A stretch of DNA of 7,570 nt, taken from the NCBI GenBank assembly GCA_900544705.1, contig UQWH01000076.1:1-7570 (forward strand), read 5' to 3'. The position numbers and the translations under genes were made by a program. The stretch's first letter is position 1; each line of letters begins with the position of its first letter. This DNA comes from an uncultured Eubacteriales bacterium (GTDB lineage Bacteria; Bacillota; Clostridia; Oscillospirales; Oscillospiraceae). Positions 1 through 6,098 of this stretch are shown here, piece after piece. The notes beneath the pieces were generated by a model, which worked only from the letters and a program-made list of their open reading frames with translations, did no database searches and was not told where the DNA came from.

Positions 1-155
1 TTCGTCATGAACGCCTCGGTCAGCACGGGGTGATTCTCCGTTTTCCAGAGGGCATCCACCAGGATCAGGTGGCCGGTGCTGCTGATCGGCAGCCACTCTG
101 TGATGCCCTCGACGATACCAAGAAAGATGATTTTCAGCCAGTCCAGAAAAGCCAT
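1..155 (-). CDS. uppP: Undecaprenyl-diphosphatase UppP (BacA), N-terminal part, cut by window edge
   Basis: This is the first 51 residues of a membrane enzyme that removes a phosphate from undecaprenyl diphosphate, recycling the lipid carrier for peptidoglycan and other wall polymers; overproduction gives bacitracin resistance. The visible protein has the family's first conserved block, GIVEGITEWLPISSTGHLIL (residues 13-32). It contains the two acidic residues E16 and E20, the SST turn and H29, which match catalytic E17, E21 and H30 of the E. coli enzyme shifted by one. The second conserved block (PGxSRSxxT) would lie outside the window. The ATG at 155-153 follows a GGGAG ribosome site at a suitable distance. 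Another ATG at 160-158 is out of frame. The gene is divergent from the MarR-MATE operon and has its own consensus promoter. Family assignment is firm; the rest of the gene cannot be seen. Confidence 0.93.
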   Translation of the reverse strand, partial: MAFLDWLKIIFLGIVEGITEWLPISSTGHLILVDALWKTENHPVLTEAFMT

Positions 156-189
156 AACATAACTCCCTTCTGCGGATAGCTTATGCATC

Positions 190-218
190 AGTATAGCATA
201 AATAGCACCGCTTGTCAA
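190..218 (-). promoter_or_regulatory. Sigma-A promoter for uppP
   Basis: On the minus strand a perfect -35 TTGACA (218-213) and a -10 TATACT (195-190) are separated by 17 nt. Transcription should start near 183, leaving a short leader before the uppP ATG at 155. The -35 box is only 12 bp from the -35 box of the opposite promoter, so the two promoters stand back to back and polymerases may compete. Confidence 0.85.
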
Positions 219-230
219 AATAGAAAACGC

Positions 231-259
231 TTGACAAATGTACGAAATCGTACTATAAT
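231..259 (+). promoter_or_regulatory. Sigma-A promoter for the MarR-MATE operon
   Basis: A perfect -35 TTGACA (231-236) and a perfect -10 TATAAT (254-259) are separated by 17 bp. Such a full-consensus promoter should be strong, which fits a promoter that is normally held off by a repressor. Transcription should start near 266, giving a leader of about 28 nt before the marR ATG at 294. The 17-bp spacer is almost filled by a palindrome. Confidence 0.9.
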
Positions 260-281
260 GCGCAGGTATGATTTCGTACAT
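238..281. promoter_or_regulatory. Dyad operator, probable MarR-protein binding region
   Basis: Two nested dyads are visible. GTACGAAATCGTAC (240-253; 5-bp arms around AAAT) fills the spacer between the -35 and -10 boxes. A longer perfect inverted repeat has 12-bp arms at 238-249 and 270-281; the second arm lies in the leader and ends directly before the ribosome site. Three copies of the same half-site therefore flank the -10 box. A MarR dimer bound here would block polymerase. Binding by the adjacent gene product is inferred from position and from common MarR autoregulation. Confidence 0.78.
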
Positions 282-293
282 GGAGGAAACGGG

Positions 294-728
294 ATGAAGC
301 AGCGGGAAGAGTTTATTCATAGAATCAACTACCTGACCTCGGAGATGGACGCGGTGTACCATCGGGCTTCCCTGAAGCTCGGTATCTCGGACAGCGTTTC
401 CCTCATTCTTTACACGATCTACGACGCGGGAGGTAGCTGCCTGCTCAGTGAAATTTATAAAAAATCCGGCATCAGCAAGCAGACGGTCAACTCCGCGCTG
501 CGCGGGCTGGAGGGAAAGGGCATCCTCGCGCTCCAGCAGTACAAGGGGCGCGCCAAGAAGGTCGTGCTTACCGAAGTGGGGCGTGAATATGCCGCGCAGA
601 CGGCGGGCAGGCTCTTTGCGGCCGAAGTGCGCGCTCTGGACGCGTGGCCGACGGAGGAGATCAACGAGTATATCTGCCTGATGGAAAAATATGTCGCAGG
701 ACTGCGTGCACAGATCGAACAATTATAA
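294..728 (+). CDS. MarR-family winged-helix transcriptional repressor
   Basis: This 144-residue cytosolic DNA-binding protein has typical MarR length. An N-terminal helical dimerisation segment (about 1-35) is followed by a winged helix-turn-helix. LSEIYKKSGISKQTVNSALR (51-70) covers the HTH, with the recognition helix at about 61-72. GLEGKGIL leads into a basic wing (QYKGRAKKVVLT, about 82-93). The C-terminal helices (about 95-144) complete the dimer interface. The ATG at 294 is chosen because GGAGG (282-286) lies 7 nt upstream and it is downstream of the promoter; an in-frame ATG at 183 would put promoter and operator inside the gene. MATE starts 22 nt after its stop, in the same operon. 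The likely role is to repress its own operon until a drug-like ligand releases it, as MepR does for MepA. The ligand is unknown. Confidence 0.92.
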   Translation: MKQREEFIHRINYLTSEMDAVYHRASLKLGISDSVSLILYTIYDAGGSCLLSEIYKKSGISKQTVNSALRGLEGKGILALQQYKGRAKKVVLTEVGREYAAQTAGRLFAAEVRALDAWPTEEINEYICLMEKYVAGLRAQIEQL

Positions 729-750
729 TCGGAGTTGTTTGGAGGAAACA

Positions 751-2085
751 ATGAAAATTCAGCTTTCGGATCACTTTACCTACGACAAGCTTCTGCGTTT
801 TACGCTGCCGCCCATCGCGATGATGATCTTTACATCGATTTATGGCATCGTGGACGGCTTTTTTGTGTCCAACTTCGCGGGGGACATTCCCTTCAAGGCG
901 GTCAATCTGATCATGCCCTTCCTGATGATCGTGGCGACGGTCGGCTTCATGTTCGGCACGGGCGGCACGGCCATCGTGGCATATACCATGGGAGAAGGAG
1001 ATAAGGCGCGGGCGAACCGCTATTTTTCCCTCTTTGTCTATGTGACCTTTGCGCTCGGCATGGTGTTCGCCGTGCTGGCGATCGTATTCCTGCGGCCGAT
1101 CGCAGAGCTGCTGGGCGCGGAGGGTGCGATCTTGGAAAACTGCGTGCTCTATGGGCGGATCGTCCTGTGCGCGCTGCCGTTTCAGGTGCTGCAATATCTG
1201 TTCCAGAGCTTTTTTGTGGCGGCGGAGAAGCCCAAGCTGGGGCTGTTTGTCATCATTGCGGCGGGCGTGACGAATATGGTGCTCGACGCGGTGCTGGTGT
1301 CGCTGCTGCCGCAGGACGAAAAGCTGGCGGGCGCGGCGCTGGCGACGGCTTTCAGCCAGTTTGTCGGAGGCGCGGTGCCGTTGGTCTATTTCTTCCGCAA
1401 AAACAGCAGTTTGCTCCGGCTCGGAAAGACAAAATTTGAAGGGAAAATCATCCTGCGCGCCTGCGGCAACGGCTCCTCGGAGTTTATGAGCAATGTTTCG
1501 ATGAGCATCGTCGGGATGCTCTATAACATCGAGCTTCTGAAATACGCCGGGGACGACGGCATCGCGGCTTACGGCGTGATGATGTATGTCAGCATGATCT
1601 TCTCCGCTGCGTTTATCGGCTATTCCATCGGAACGGCGCCGGTCATCGGCTTCCACAACGGTGCGGGGAATCACAGAGAGCTGCGGGGGATCCTGCGGAA
1701 GAGCCTGATCATGCTCTGCGTCTGCGGGGCGCTGATGCTTGCCTCGGCGGAGCTTCTTGCCGAGCCGCTGGCGAAGATCTTCGTCAGCTACAGCGCGCCG
1801 CTGATGGAGATGACCGTCCATGGCTTCCGCATTTTCGCGGTGTCTTTCCCGTTTATGGGCTTTGCCATCTTCAACTCCGGCTTCTTTACCGCACTCAATG
1901 ACGGCCTGACCTCCGCGCTGATCTCCTTCCTGCGCACACTGGTGTTTCAGGCCGGTGCGGTGCTTCTGCTGCCGAGGATCTGGGAGTTGGACGGCATCTG
2001 GTATTCGGTTGTCGTGGCCGAGATCGCCGCAGGGCTGCTCTCTTCCATGTTCCTGATCACAAAACGAAAGAAATTCCACTATTGA
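751..2085 (+). CDS. MATE-family multidrug efflux transporter (MepA-like)
   Basis: This 444-residue integral membrane protein is predicted to export cationic or amphipathic compounds in exchange for Na+ or H+. The length and hydrophobic pattern suit the 12-helix MATE fold with two homologous halves. The N-terminal half has the typical run FTSIYGIVDGFFVSNFAG (about 28-45), then a glycine-rich GFMFGTGGTAIVAYTMGEGD segment (about 69-88). The second half (from about residue 230) contains the matching YGVMMYVSMIFSAAFIGYSIG and GFHNGAGNHRELR segments. The C-terminus is a short basic tail ending KRKKFHY. The ATG at 751 has GGAGG (741-745) 5 nt upstream; a longer in-frame start near 691 would overlap marR and lacks this support. 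It is the second gene after a MarR repressor, as in mepRA of Staphylococcus aureus. Substrates cannot be read from the sequence. A DinF-like role is a less likely alternative. Confidence 0.93.
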   Translation: MKIQLSDHFTYDKLLRFTLPPIAMMIFTSIYGIVDGFFVSNFAGDIPFKAVNLIMPFLMIVATVGFMFGTGGTAIVAYTMGEGDKARANRYFSLFVYVTFALGMVFAVLAIVFLRPIAELLGAEGAILENCVLYGRIVLCALPFQVLQYLFQSFFVAAEKPKLGLFVIIAAGVTNMVLDAVLVSLLPQDEKLAGAALATAFSQFVGGAVPLVYFFRKNSSLLRLGKTKFEGKIILRACGNGSSEFMSNVSMSIVGMLYNIELLKYAGDDGIAAYGVMMYVSMIFSAAFIGYSIGTAPVIGFHNGAGNHRELRGILRKSLIMLCVCGALMLASAELLAEPLAKIFVSYSAPLMEMTVHGFRIFAVSFPFMGFAIFNSGFFTALNDGLTSALISFLRTLVFQAGAVLLLPRIWELDGIWYSVVVAEIAAGLLSSMFLITKRKKFHY

Positions 2086-2090
2086 AATAG

Positions 2091-2126
2091 AAAATACGGG
2101 CCCGTCTTCTGACAGGCCCGTATTTT
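2091..2126. terminator. Bidirectional rho-independent terminator between convergent operons
   Basis: A perfect 12-bp stem (AAAATACGGGCC at 2091-2102 with its complement at 2115-2126) encloses a 12-nt loop. A T-run follows on the plus strand (2123-2127), and the A-run at 2091-2094 gives a T-run on the minus strand. It can therefore end both the MATE transcript and the feo transcript. Its last stem base is the first base of the stop codon of the leftward Cys-rich peptide gene, so the two operons are packed without spare sequence. Confidence 0.9.
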
Positions 2127-2266
2127 TACTTTTTGCATTTGCCGCAGTGTGCGGCGCAGTCTGCGCAGCAGCCGCAACAGCCGCCGTGCTTTTTCCTGCT
2201 GCGGACGAGCACGTAGATCAGCCATGCGGCGATCGGCAGCAGCAGAAGAATGTCCAACCAGCCCAT
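2126..2266 (-). CDS. FeoB-associated Cys-rich membrane peptide
   Basis: This small 46-residue gene encodes one membrane segment (LDILLLLPIAAWLIYVLV, 4-21), a basic stretch (RSRKKH, 22-27) and a short tail with seven cysteines. The cysteines are at 30, 31, 33, 34, 37, 41 and 44, arranged as CCxCC-x2-C-x3-C-x2-C, and the tail ends KCKK. This is the architecture of the known FeoB-associated Cys-rich membrane protein family of Firmicutes. The positive residues after the helix suggest a cytoplasmic tail. It starts 9 nt after the feoB stop; its AGGA ribosome site overlaps that stop, so translation is probably coupled. A role in handling Fe(II) at the inner face of FeoB, comparable to FeoC in enterobacteria, is inferred. 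The family has no well-established biochemical function. Confidence 0.88.
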   Translation of the reverse strand: MGWLDILLLLPIAAWLIYVLVRSRKKHGGCCGCCADCAAHCGKCKK

Positions 2267-2275
2267 AGCGCTTCC

Positions 2276-4282
2276 TCAGGCAAAGAGCTGCAGGAACTGA
2301 TACAAAACCGCAGCGACGCCCCACGCAACGAGGCACTGCATCACGGACACCAGCGCGCCGCGGAAACGTCCGCCCAGCTCCCGCCCGATGGCGGAGATGG
2401 CTGCGACGCAGGGTGTGTAGAGCAGCGTGAAGGTCAGGAAGCTGATGGCGGAGGTGGTGGTGAACAGGGCGGGCAGCGTTGCCGAGAGCGCGTCCACACC
2501 GCGGCCGGTCAGAATTCCCAGCGTGCTGACCACGGCTTCCTTCGCCGTAAAACCGGTGATGAGCGCGGTGGAGATCTGCCAGTCCTCGAAGCCCAGCGGC
2601 CGGAAGAGCGGCGAGAGAAACTTGCCGACGGCGGCCAGCAGGCTGTATGTACTGTCCGTCACAAAGTTCAGCCGCGCGTCAAAGGATTCCAGGAACCAGA
2701 TGACCAGCGTCGCGACGAAAATGACGGTAAACGCGCGCTGCAAAAAGTCTCTGGCCTTGTCCCACAGCAGCATGGCAACGCTCTTTGCCGAGGGCAGACG
2801 GTAGTTCGGCAGCTCCATGACAAAGGGAACGGGATTGCCGCGGAAAGCGGTTTTATTGAATACAAGCGCTGCGAGAATGCCCACAAGGATGCCGCCGCAG
2901 TAGAGCAGCACCATGGTCAGCGCAGCATAGTTGGGGAAGAAGGCTGCGGAAAAGACCGCATAGATCGGAATTTTAGCCGAGCAGCTCATGTAGGGTGTGA
3001 GCAGAATGGTCATGCGGCGGTCACGTGCAGACGGCAGCGTCCGGGTCGCCATGACCGCGGGGACGGTGCAGCCGAAGCCGATGAGCATAGGCACGAAGCT
3101 GCGGCCGGACAGGCCGAGCTTGCGCAGCAGCTTGTCCATGACGAAGGCGACGCGCGCCATGTAGCCGGTGTCCTCCAGAATGGAGAGGAAGAAGAACATG
3201 ACCACGATGATGGGCAGGAAACTCACGACGCTTCCCACGCCGGCGAAAACGCCGTCGATGATCAGACTGTGCACCACGGGGTTGATGCCGTAGGCGGTCA
3301 GCCCGGCGTCCACAAGCTCACTCAGCCTGCCGATGCCCAGCGCCAGCAGGTCCTGAAGCGCCGCGCCGACCACGTCAAAGGTCAGCCAGAAGATCAGCAG
3401 CATCACGCCGATGAAAATGGGAATGGCAAAATATTTGTGCGTCAGGACGCGGTCGATGCGCACGCTGCGCAGGTGCTCCTTGCTTTCCTGACATTTTACG
3501 ACGGTTTTCGCGCAGAGGCGCTCAATATAATCGTAGCGCATGGAGGCAATGGCCGCGTTGCGGTCGAGTTTTCCCTCGTCCTCCATCTCTACGATGCTGT
3601 GCTCCAACATTTCCCGTTCGTTCTGGTTCAGTTCCAGCCGCCGGATGATGTCCTCGTCGCCCTCGATGATCTTGGTCGCGGCGAAGCGCCGGGCGATCCC
3701 GGCAGCCTGCGCGTGATCCTCGATCAGGTGGGAAACGGCGTGGATGCAGCGGTGCACCGGGCCTTCGTCGCAGAAGTCCACGCGCTTCGGCACGCGGTGC
3801 TCCTTGACGGTCTGCACGGCCACGCGAATCAGCTCGTCAATGCCCTCGTTCTTCGCGGCCGAGATAGGGACGACGTCGATGCCGAGTTCCTCGCTCATGG
3901 CGGCGACGTCGATGGTGCCGCCGTTGCCGCGCACCTCGTCCATCATATTGAGCGCCAGCACCATGGGAATTTTCAACTCCAGGAGCTGGAGCGTCAGGTA
4001 GAGGTTGCGCTCAATGTTGGTCGCGTCGACAATGTTGATGATGCCGTCCGGCTTTTCGTTCAGGATGAAATCGCGCGTGACGATCTCCTCGCCGGTGTAG
4101 GGGCGCATGGAATAAATGCCCGGAAGATCGACGACGGAGCAACCCTTCGCGCCGCGCAGCTCACCGGATTTGCTGTCGACGGTCACGCCGGGAAAGTTGC
4201 CAACGTGCTGGTTGGAGCCGGTGAGCTGGTTAAACAGCGTCGTTTTGCCGCAGTTCTGGTTGCCGGCCAGTGCAAATACCAT
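2276..4282 (-). CDS. feoB: Ferrous iron transporter FeoB (GTPase-membrane permease)
   Basis: This 668-residue protein carries Fe(II) across the cytoplasmic membrane. The N-terminal G domain has G1 GNQNCGKT (7-14), the switch region with T34 in VGNFPGVTVD, G3 DLPG (52-55), G4 NMMD (112-115) and a G5-like SAAK (141-144). A helical linker domain follows (about 170-270). The membrane part begins near 285 and includes two gate regions, GFGCTVPAVMATRTL (402-416, Cys405) and LYTPCVAAI (621-629, Cys625). The cysteines in these gates are conserved in FeoB and proposed to contact iron. The length is normal for Gram-positive FeoB. The ATG at 4282 shares one base with the feoA stop (TGATG), and a GGAGG site lies upstream inside feoA. 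The order feoA-feoB-Cys-rich peptide is standard for Firmicutes. A role for Mn(II) is a possible alternative in some lineages. Confidence 0.97.
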   Translation of the reverse strand: MVFALAGNQNCGKTTLFNQLTGSNQHVGNFPGVTVDSKSGELRGAKGCSVVDLPGIYSMRPYTGEEIVTRDFILNEKPDGIINIVDATNIERNLYLTLQLLELKIPMVLALNMMDEVRGNGGTIDVAAMSEELGIDVVPISAAKNEGIDELIRVAVQTVKEHRVPKRVDFCDEGPVHRCIHAVSHLIEDHAQAAGIARRFAATKIIEGDEDIIRRLELNQNEREMLEHSIVEMEDEGKLDRNAAIASMRYDYIERLCAKTVVKCQESKEHLRSVRIDRVLTHKYFAIPIFIGVMLLIFWLTFDVVGAALQDLLALGIGRLSELVDAGLTAYGINPVVHSLIIDGVFAGVGSVVSFLPIIVVMFFFLSILEDTGYMARVAFVMDKLLRKLGLSGRSFVPMLIGFGCTVPAVMATRTLPSARDRRMTILLTPYMSCSAKIPIYAVFSAAFFPNYAALTMVLLYCGGILVGILAALVFNKTAFRGNPVPFVMELPNYRLPSAKSVAMLLWDKARDFLQRAFTVIFVATLVIWFLESFDARLNFVTDSTYSLLAAVGKFLSPLFRPLGFEDWQISTALITGFTAKEAVVSTLGILTGRGVDALSATLPALFTTTSAISFLTFTLLYTPCVAAISAIGRELGGRFRGALVSVMQCLVAWGVAAVLYQFLQLFA

Positions 4283-4515
4283 CAGCCGCTCACCTCCGGA
4301 AGAATTTCGATCTTTGCGGCGTCGTCCAGACGCAGGGTCAGCTCATAGCCGCGCAGCCGGATCTCCATGGGGTCGCCCATGGGCGCGATCTTCTGCACGG
4401 TGACCTTGGTATTTGGGATCAGCCCCATATCCAGCAGGCGGCAGCGCAGCACGCCTTCGCCGCCCACGGCGGTGATGACGCCGCTTTTGCCGACGCCAAG
4501 TTCTTTTAATGTCAT
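4282..4515 (-). CDS. feoA: FeoA, SH3-like accessory protein of ferrous iron uptake
   Basis: This 77-residue cytosolic protein has the full FeoA pattern. It starts with MTLKELGVGKSGVITAVGG, then GVLRCRLLDMGLIPNTKVTV (21-40), then a beta-rich PMGDPMEIRLRGYELTLR segment (45-62). The LDMGLIPNT core is the family hallmark and forms part of an SH3-like barrel. FeoA is thought to act on FeoB and stimulate uptake; the exact mechanism is not settled. The ATG at 4515 has a GAGGTG ribosome site about 6 nt upstream. Its stop overlaps the feoB start by one base, indicating coupled, matched expression. It is the first gene of a leftward operon with its own promoter and candidate metal operator. Confidence 0.95.
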   Translation of the reverse strand: MTLKELGVGKSGVITAVGGEGVLRCRLLDMGLIPNTKVTVQKIAPMGDPMEIRLRGYELTLRLDDAAKIEILPEVSG

Positions 4516-4526
4516 AAGTTCACCTC

Positions 4527-4548
4527 AAAGTTAGCGTAGAATAACTTT
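4527..4548. promoter_or_regulatory. Candidate metal-repressor operator (DtxR/IdeR-like) in the feo leader
   Basis: A perfect 7-bp inverted repeat, AAAGTTA (4527-4533) and TAACTTT (4542-4548), is separated by 8 bp. It spans roughly +1 to +22 of the predicted feo transcript, a position where a bound repressor would block initiation or early elongation. The half-site has GTTA with AT-rich flanks, resembling DtxR/IdeR boxes, but the match to the textbook TTAGGTTAGSCTAACCTAA consensus is partial. That a metal-dependent regulator binds here is inferred from the feo context. Confidence 0.5.
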
Positions 4549-4555
4549 CGGGAAA

Positions 4556-4584
4556 ATCATATCATGCCAGGCGCTTCCAGTCAA
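4556..4584 (-). promoter_or_regulatory. Sigma-A promoter for the feo operon
   Basis: On the minus strand a -35 TTGACT (4584-4579) and a -10 TATGAT (4561-4556) are separated by 17 nt. Transcription should start near 4549, about 34 nt before the feoA ATG. The -35 box begins immediately after the T-run of the upstream operon's terminator, so no spacer DNA separates the two transcription units. Confidence 0.82.
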
Positions 4585-4617
4585 GAAAAAACACAGGCAG
4601 CAAGCGGCTGCCTGTGT
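4585..4617 (-). terminator. Rho-independent terminator of the AbrB-ABC operon
   Basis: An 11-bp perfect GC-rich stem (4591-4601 with 4607-4617) has a 5-nt loop. In the minus direction it is followed by a run of six T (4590-4585). It lies 9 nt after the ABC permease stop codon and ends that transcript just before the feo promoter. Confidence 0.92.
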
Positions 4618-4626
4618 AAAAAATAT

Positions 4627-5373
4627 TCACTTCAGCTTCATCTTATGCCGGAAAACGAGAATGGAAATCAGCAGAGTCCCAACGGCCCATGCAATCACGA
4701 TCCAGAGCTTGGGGAAGATGGACGACATCTCGCCTGCGAGCGCGGCGCGCCCGGCATCCACCGCGTTGGCAAAGGGAAGAATGTATGCGATCTTTTTGAA
4801 AGCGCCGCCGACGAGATCAAGCGAAAACCAGGTGCCGGACAGCCATGCGGAGAAGTTGGTCAGCAGGGCCCCGCAGACACCGCCGACGGCCTTGTCGCTC
4901 AGCAGGCTGCCGCAGAGGAAGCCCAGTGCCATATGGAGCACGGCGATCGGGATGCAGACGAGGATGCAGAGGAAAATATTCCACGTGAAGCCCATGCCGA
5001 GCGCCAGCGCCGCGGCGAAGCAGACCAGAAGCTGCGCAACGGACATGGGAACCAGCGGCAGGAGATAGCCTAGAATGAACTGCCAGCCGCGCAGGGGAGA
5101 GGCGAACAGCCGCAGCATCAGGGAAGTCGTGCGATCCTTAGAGATGAGCATCGCGGCAAAGAGCGCAATGAAGCTCAGCCCGAAAACGCCGATGCCGGGC
5201 GTCAGGTTTGTAAGATCAAAGAGGTTCATGTTGGCTTCCTGCGGGATATTGGACTGGATGATGTGCAGCAGAATCAGCAGAACCACGGGGAAGCCGACGC
5301 CGAAAATCAGGCTCAACGGGTCGCGCAGCATTTCCTTGCGATTGCGCGATGCAAAAAAGAACATTCTTCTCAT
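4627..5373 (-). CDS. ABC-2 type transporter permease
   Basis: This 248-residue membrane protein is the translocating subunit of a small ABC exporter. A basic cytoplasmic start (MRRMFFFASRNRKEMLRDP) leads into a first membrane helix (about 20-40). A short outside loop follows, then five more hydrophobic segments at about 58-78, 98-124, 130-155, 160-182 and 222-242, giving the six-helix ABC-2 plan. The segment ISKDRTTSLMLRLFASPL (77-94) matches the conserved cytoplasmic region after helix 2 seen in ABC-2 drug and lipid exporters. The C-terminus is basic (FRHKMKLK). The ATG at 5373 overlaps the ATPase stop as ATGA, with an AGGAGGG ribosome site upstream. Two permease copies with two ATPase copies would make the working pump. 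The substrate is unknown; a drug, peptide or lipid is plausible. Confidence 0.9.
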   Translation of the reverse strand: MRRMFFFASRNRKEMLRDPLSLIFGVGFPVVLLILLHIIQSNIPQEANMNLFDLTNLTPGIGVFGLSFIALFAAMLISKDRTTSLMLRLFASPLRGWQFILGYLLPLVPMSVAQLLVCFAAALALGMGFTWNIFLCILVCIPIAVLHMALGFLCGSLLSDKAVGGVCGALLTNFSAWLSGTWFSLDLVGGAFKKIAYILPFANAVDAGRAALAGEMSSIFPKLWIVIAWAVGTLLISILVFRHKMKLK

Positions 5374-6098
5374 GCTTCCGTCCCTCCTGCCAGCTTGATA
5401 AAGGCGTTTTCAAAGTCGGTTTCCCCGGCGGCGTCCAAGATTTCCTGCACGGTTCCGCAGAGGCGCAGGCGGCCGTGCGCCAGAATTGCTACGCGGTCGG
5501 CGAGGGAGGCGGCTTCCTCCATATAGTGCGTGGTCAGGATGACCGTCACGCGGCCTTTGAGCTTTTCGATGATGTTCCAGAGCTCGCGGCGCGCGAGGAC
5601 GTCCAGCCCCAGCGTCGGCTCATCGAAGAAGAGAATCTGCGGCTGGGAGATCAGCGCCATGGCAATGGACAGACGTCGCTGCCAACCGCCGGAGAGTGTC
5701 CCGGCCCTTTGCCCGGCGACCTCCTGCATATGGAATTCTTCCAGCATAGCCGCTGCTTTTTCCTTCGCTTCTTTCCGCGTGCTGCCGTAAATCCCGGCAA
5801 TCAGCTCCAGATTTTCGCGCGCAGTGAGCTTGGGCGCGACGGCGGTTTCCTGCGGGGAGAGATTGATGCGGCTTTTGACCTCCTGTGTCTGGGAAACCAG
5901 AGAATAGCCGAGAATCTCCGCGTCGCCGGATGTAGGCGCGAGCAGACCGGAGAGCATCTTGACCGTCGTGGTTTTGCCCGCGCCGTTGACGCCCAGCAGG
6001 GCAAAAAGCTCACCCTGCTTTACGGTCAGGTCAAGCGCATCCACGGCGGTTTTCTCGCCGTAACGCTTGGTCAGTTCTTTCGTTTGGATCGCGTTCAT
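5370..6098 (-). CDS. ABC transporter ATP-binding protein (ABC-2 exporter ATPase)
   Basis: This 242-residue cytosolic ATPase drives the permease encoded next to it. All nucleotide-binding motifs are present: Walker A GVNGAGKTT (36-44), Q-loop Q83, signature LSGGWQRR (135-142), Walker B ILFFDEP (155-161) with catalytic E160, D-loop LGLD (163-166) and H-loop H191 in TTHYMEEA. The LSGGWQRRLSIAMAL form and the FFDEPTLGLD sequence are typical of the DrrA/CcmA-like exporter ATPases paired with ABC-2 permeases. The length is that of a single nucleotide-binding domain with no extra C-terminal domain. It is the middle gene of an operon. Its ATG at 6098 overlaps the AbrB-type gene's stop (ATGA), and its own stop overlaps the permease start, so all three proteins are probably made together. 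The cargo cannot be inferred from the ATPase. Confidence 0.95.
   Translation of the reverse strand: MNAIQTKELTKRYGEKTAVDALDLTVKQGELFALLGVNGAGKTTTVKMLSGLLAPTSGDAEILGYSLVSQTQEVKSRINLSPQETAVAPKLTARENLELIAGIYGSTRKEAKEKAAAMLEEFHMQEVAGQRAGTLSGGWQRRLSIAMALISQPQILFFDEPTLGLDVLARRELWNIIEKLKGRVTVILTTHYMEEAASLADRVAILAHGRLRLCGTVQEILDAAGETDFENAFIKLAGGTEA

Noticed and set aside
183..293. N-terminal extension of the MarR protein from an in-frame ATG at 183
   Set aside because: It would cover the consensus promoter and operator, has no ribosome site, and the extra 37 residues do not resemble a MarR N-terminus. The ATG at 294 has GGAGG at proper spacing.
691..750. Upstream start of the MATE gene inside marR
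   Set aside because: It overlaps marR and lacks a good ribosome site. The ATG at 751 has GGAGG 5 nt upstream and a typical MATE N-terminus.
661..2079. Long open frame on the minus strand opposite the MATE gene
   Set aside because: Its translation is rich in Arg, His, Gln and Asp with no hydrophobic or domain pattern, as expected for the antisense of a GC-rich membrane-protein gene.
2091..2126. Regulatory stem (riboswitch) downstream of the MATE gene
   Set aside because: The simple perfect stem with T-runs on both strands lies between convergent gene ends and is fully explained as a bidirectional terminator.
2079..2336. Minus-strand open frame crossing the end of feoB and the terminator
   Set aside because: It is out of frame with both feoB and the Cys-rich peptide, runs through the terminator, and has no ribosome site.
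2147..4348. 733-residue open frame on the plus strand opposite feoB
   Set aside because: It is low-complexity (His, Gln, Asp, Gly, Ala), an antisense shadow of feoB, whose motifs are complete on the other strand.
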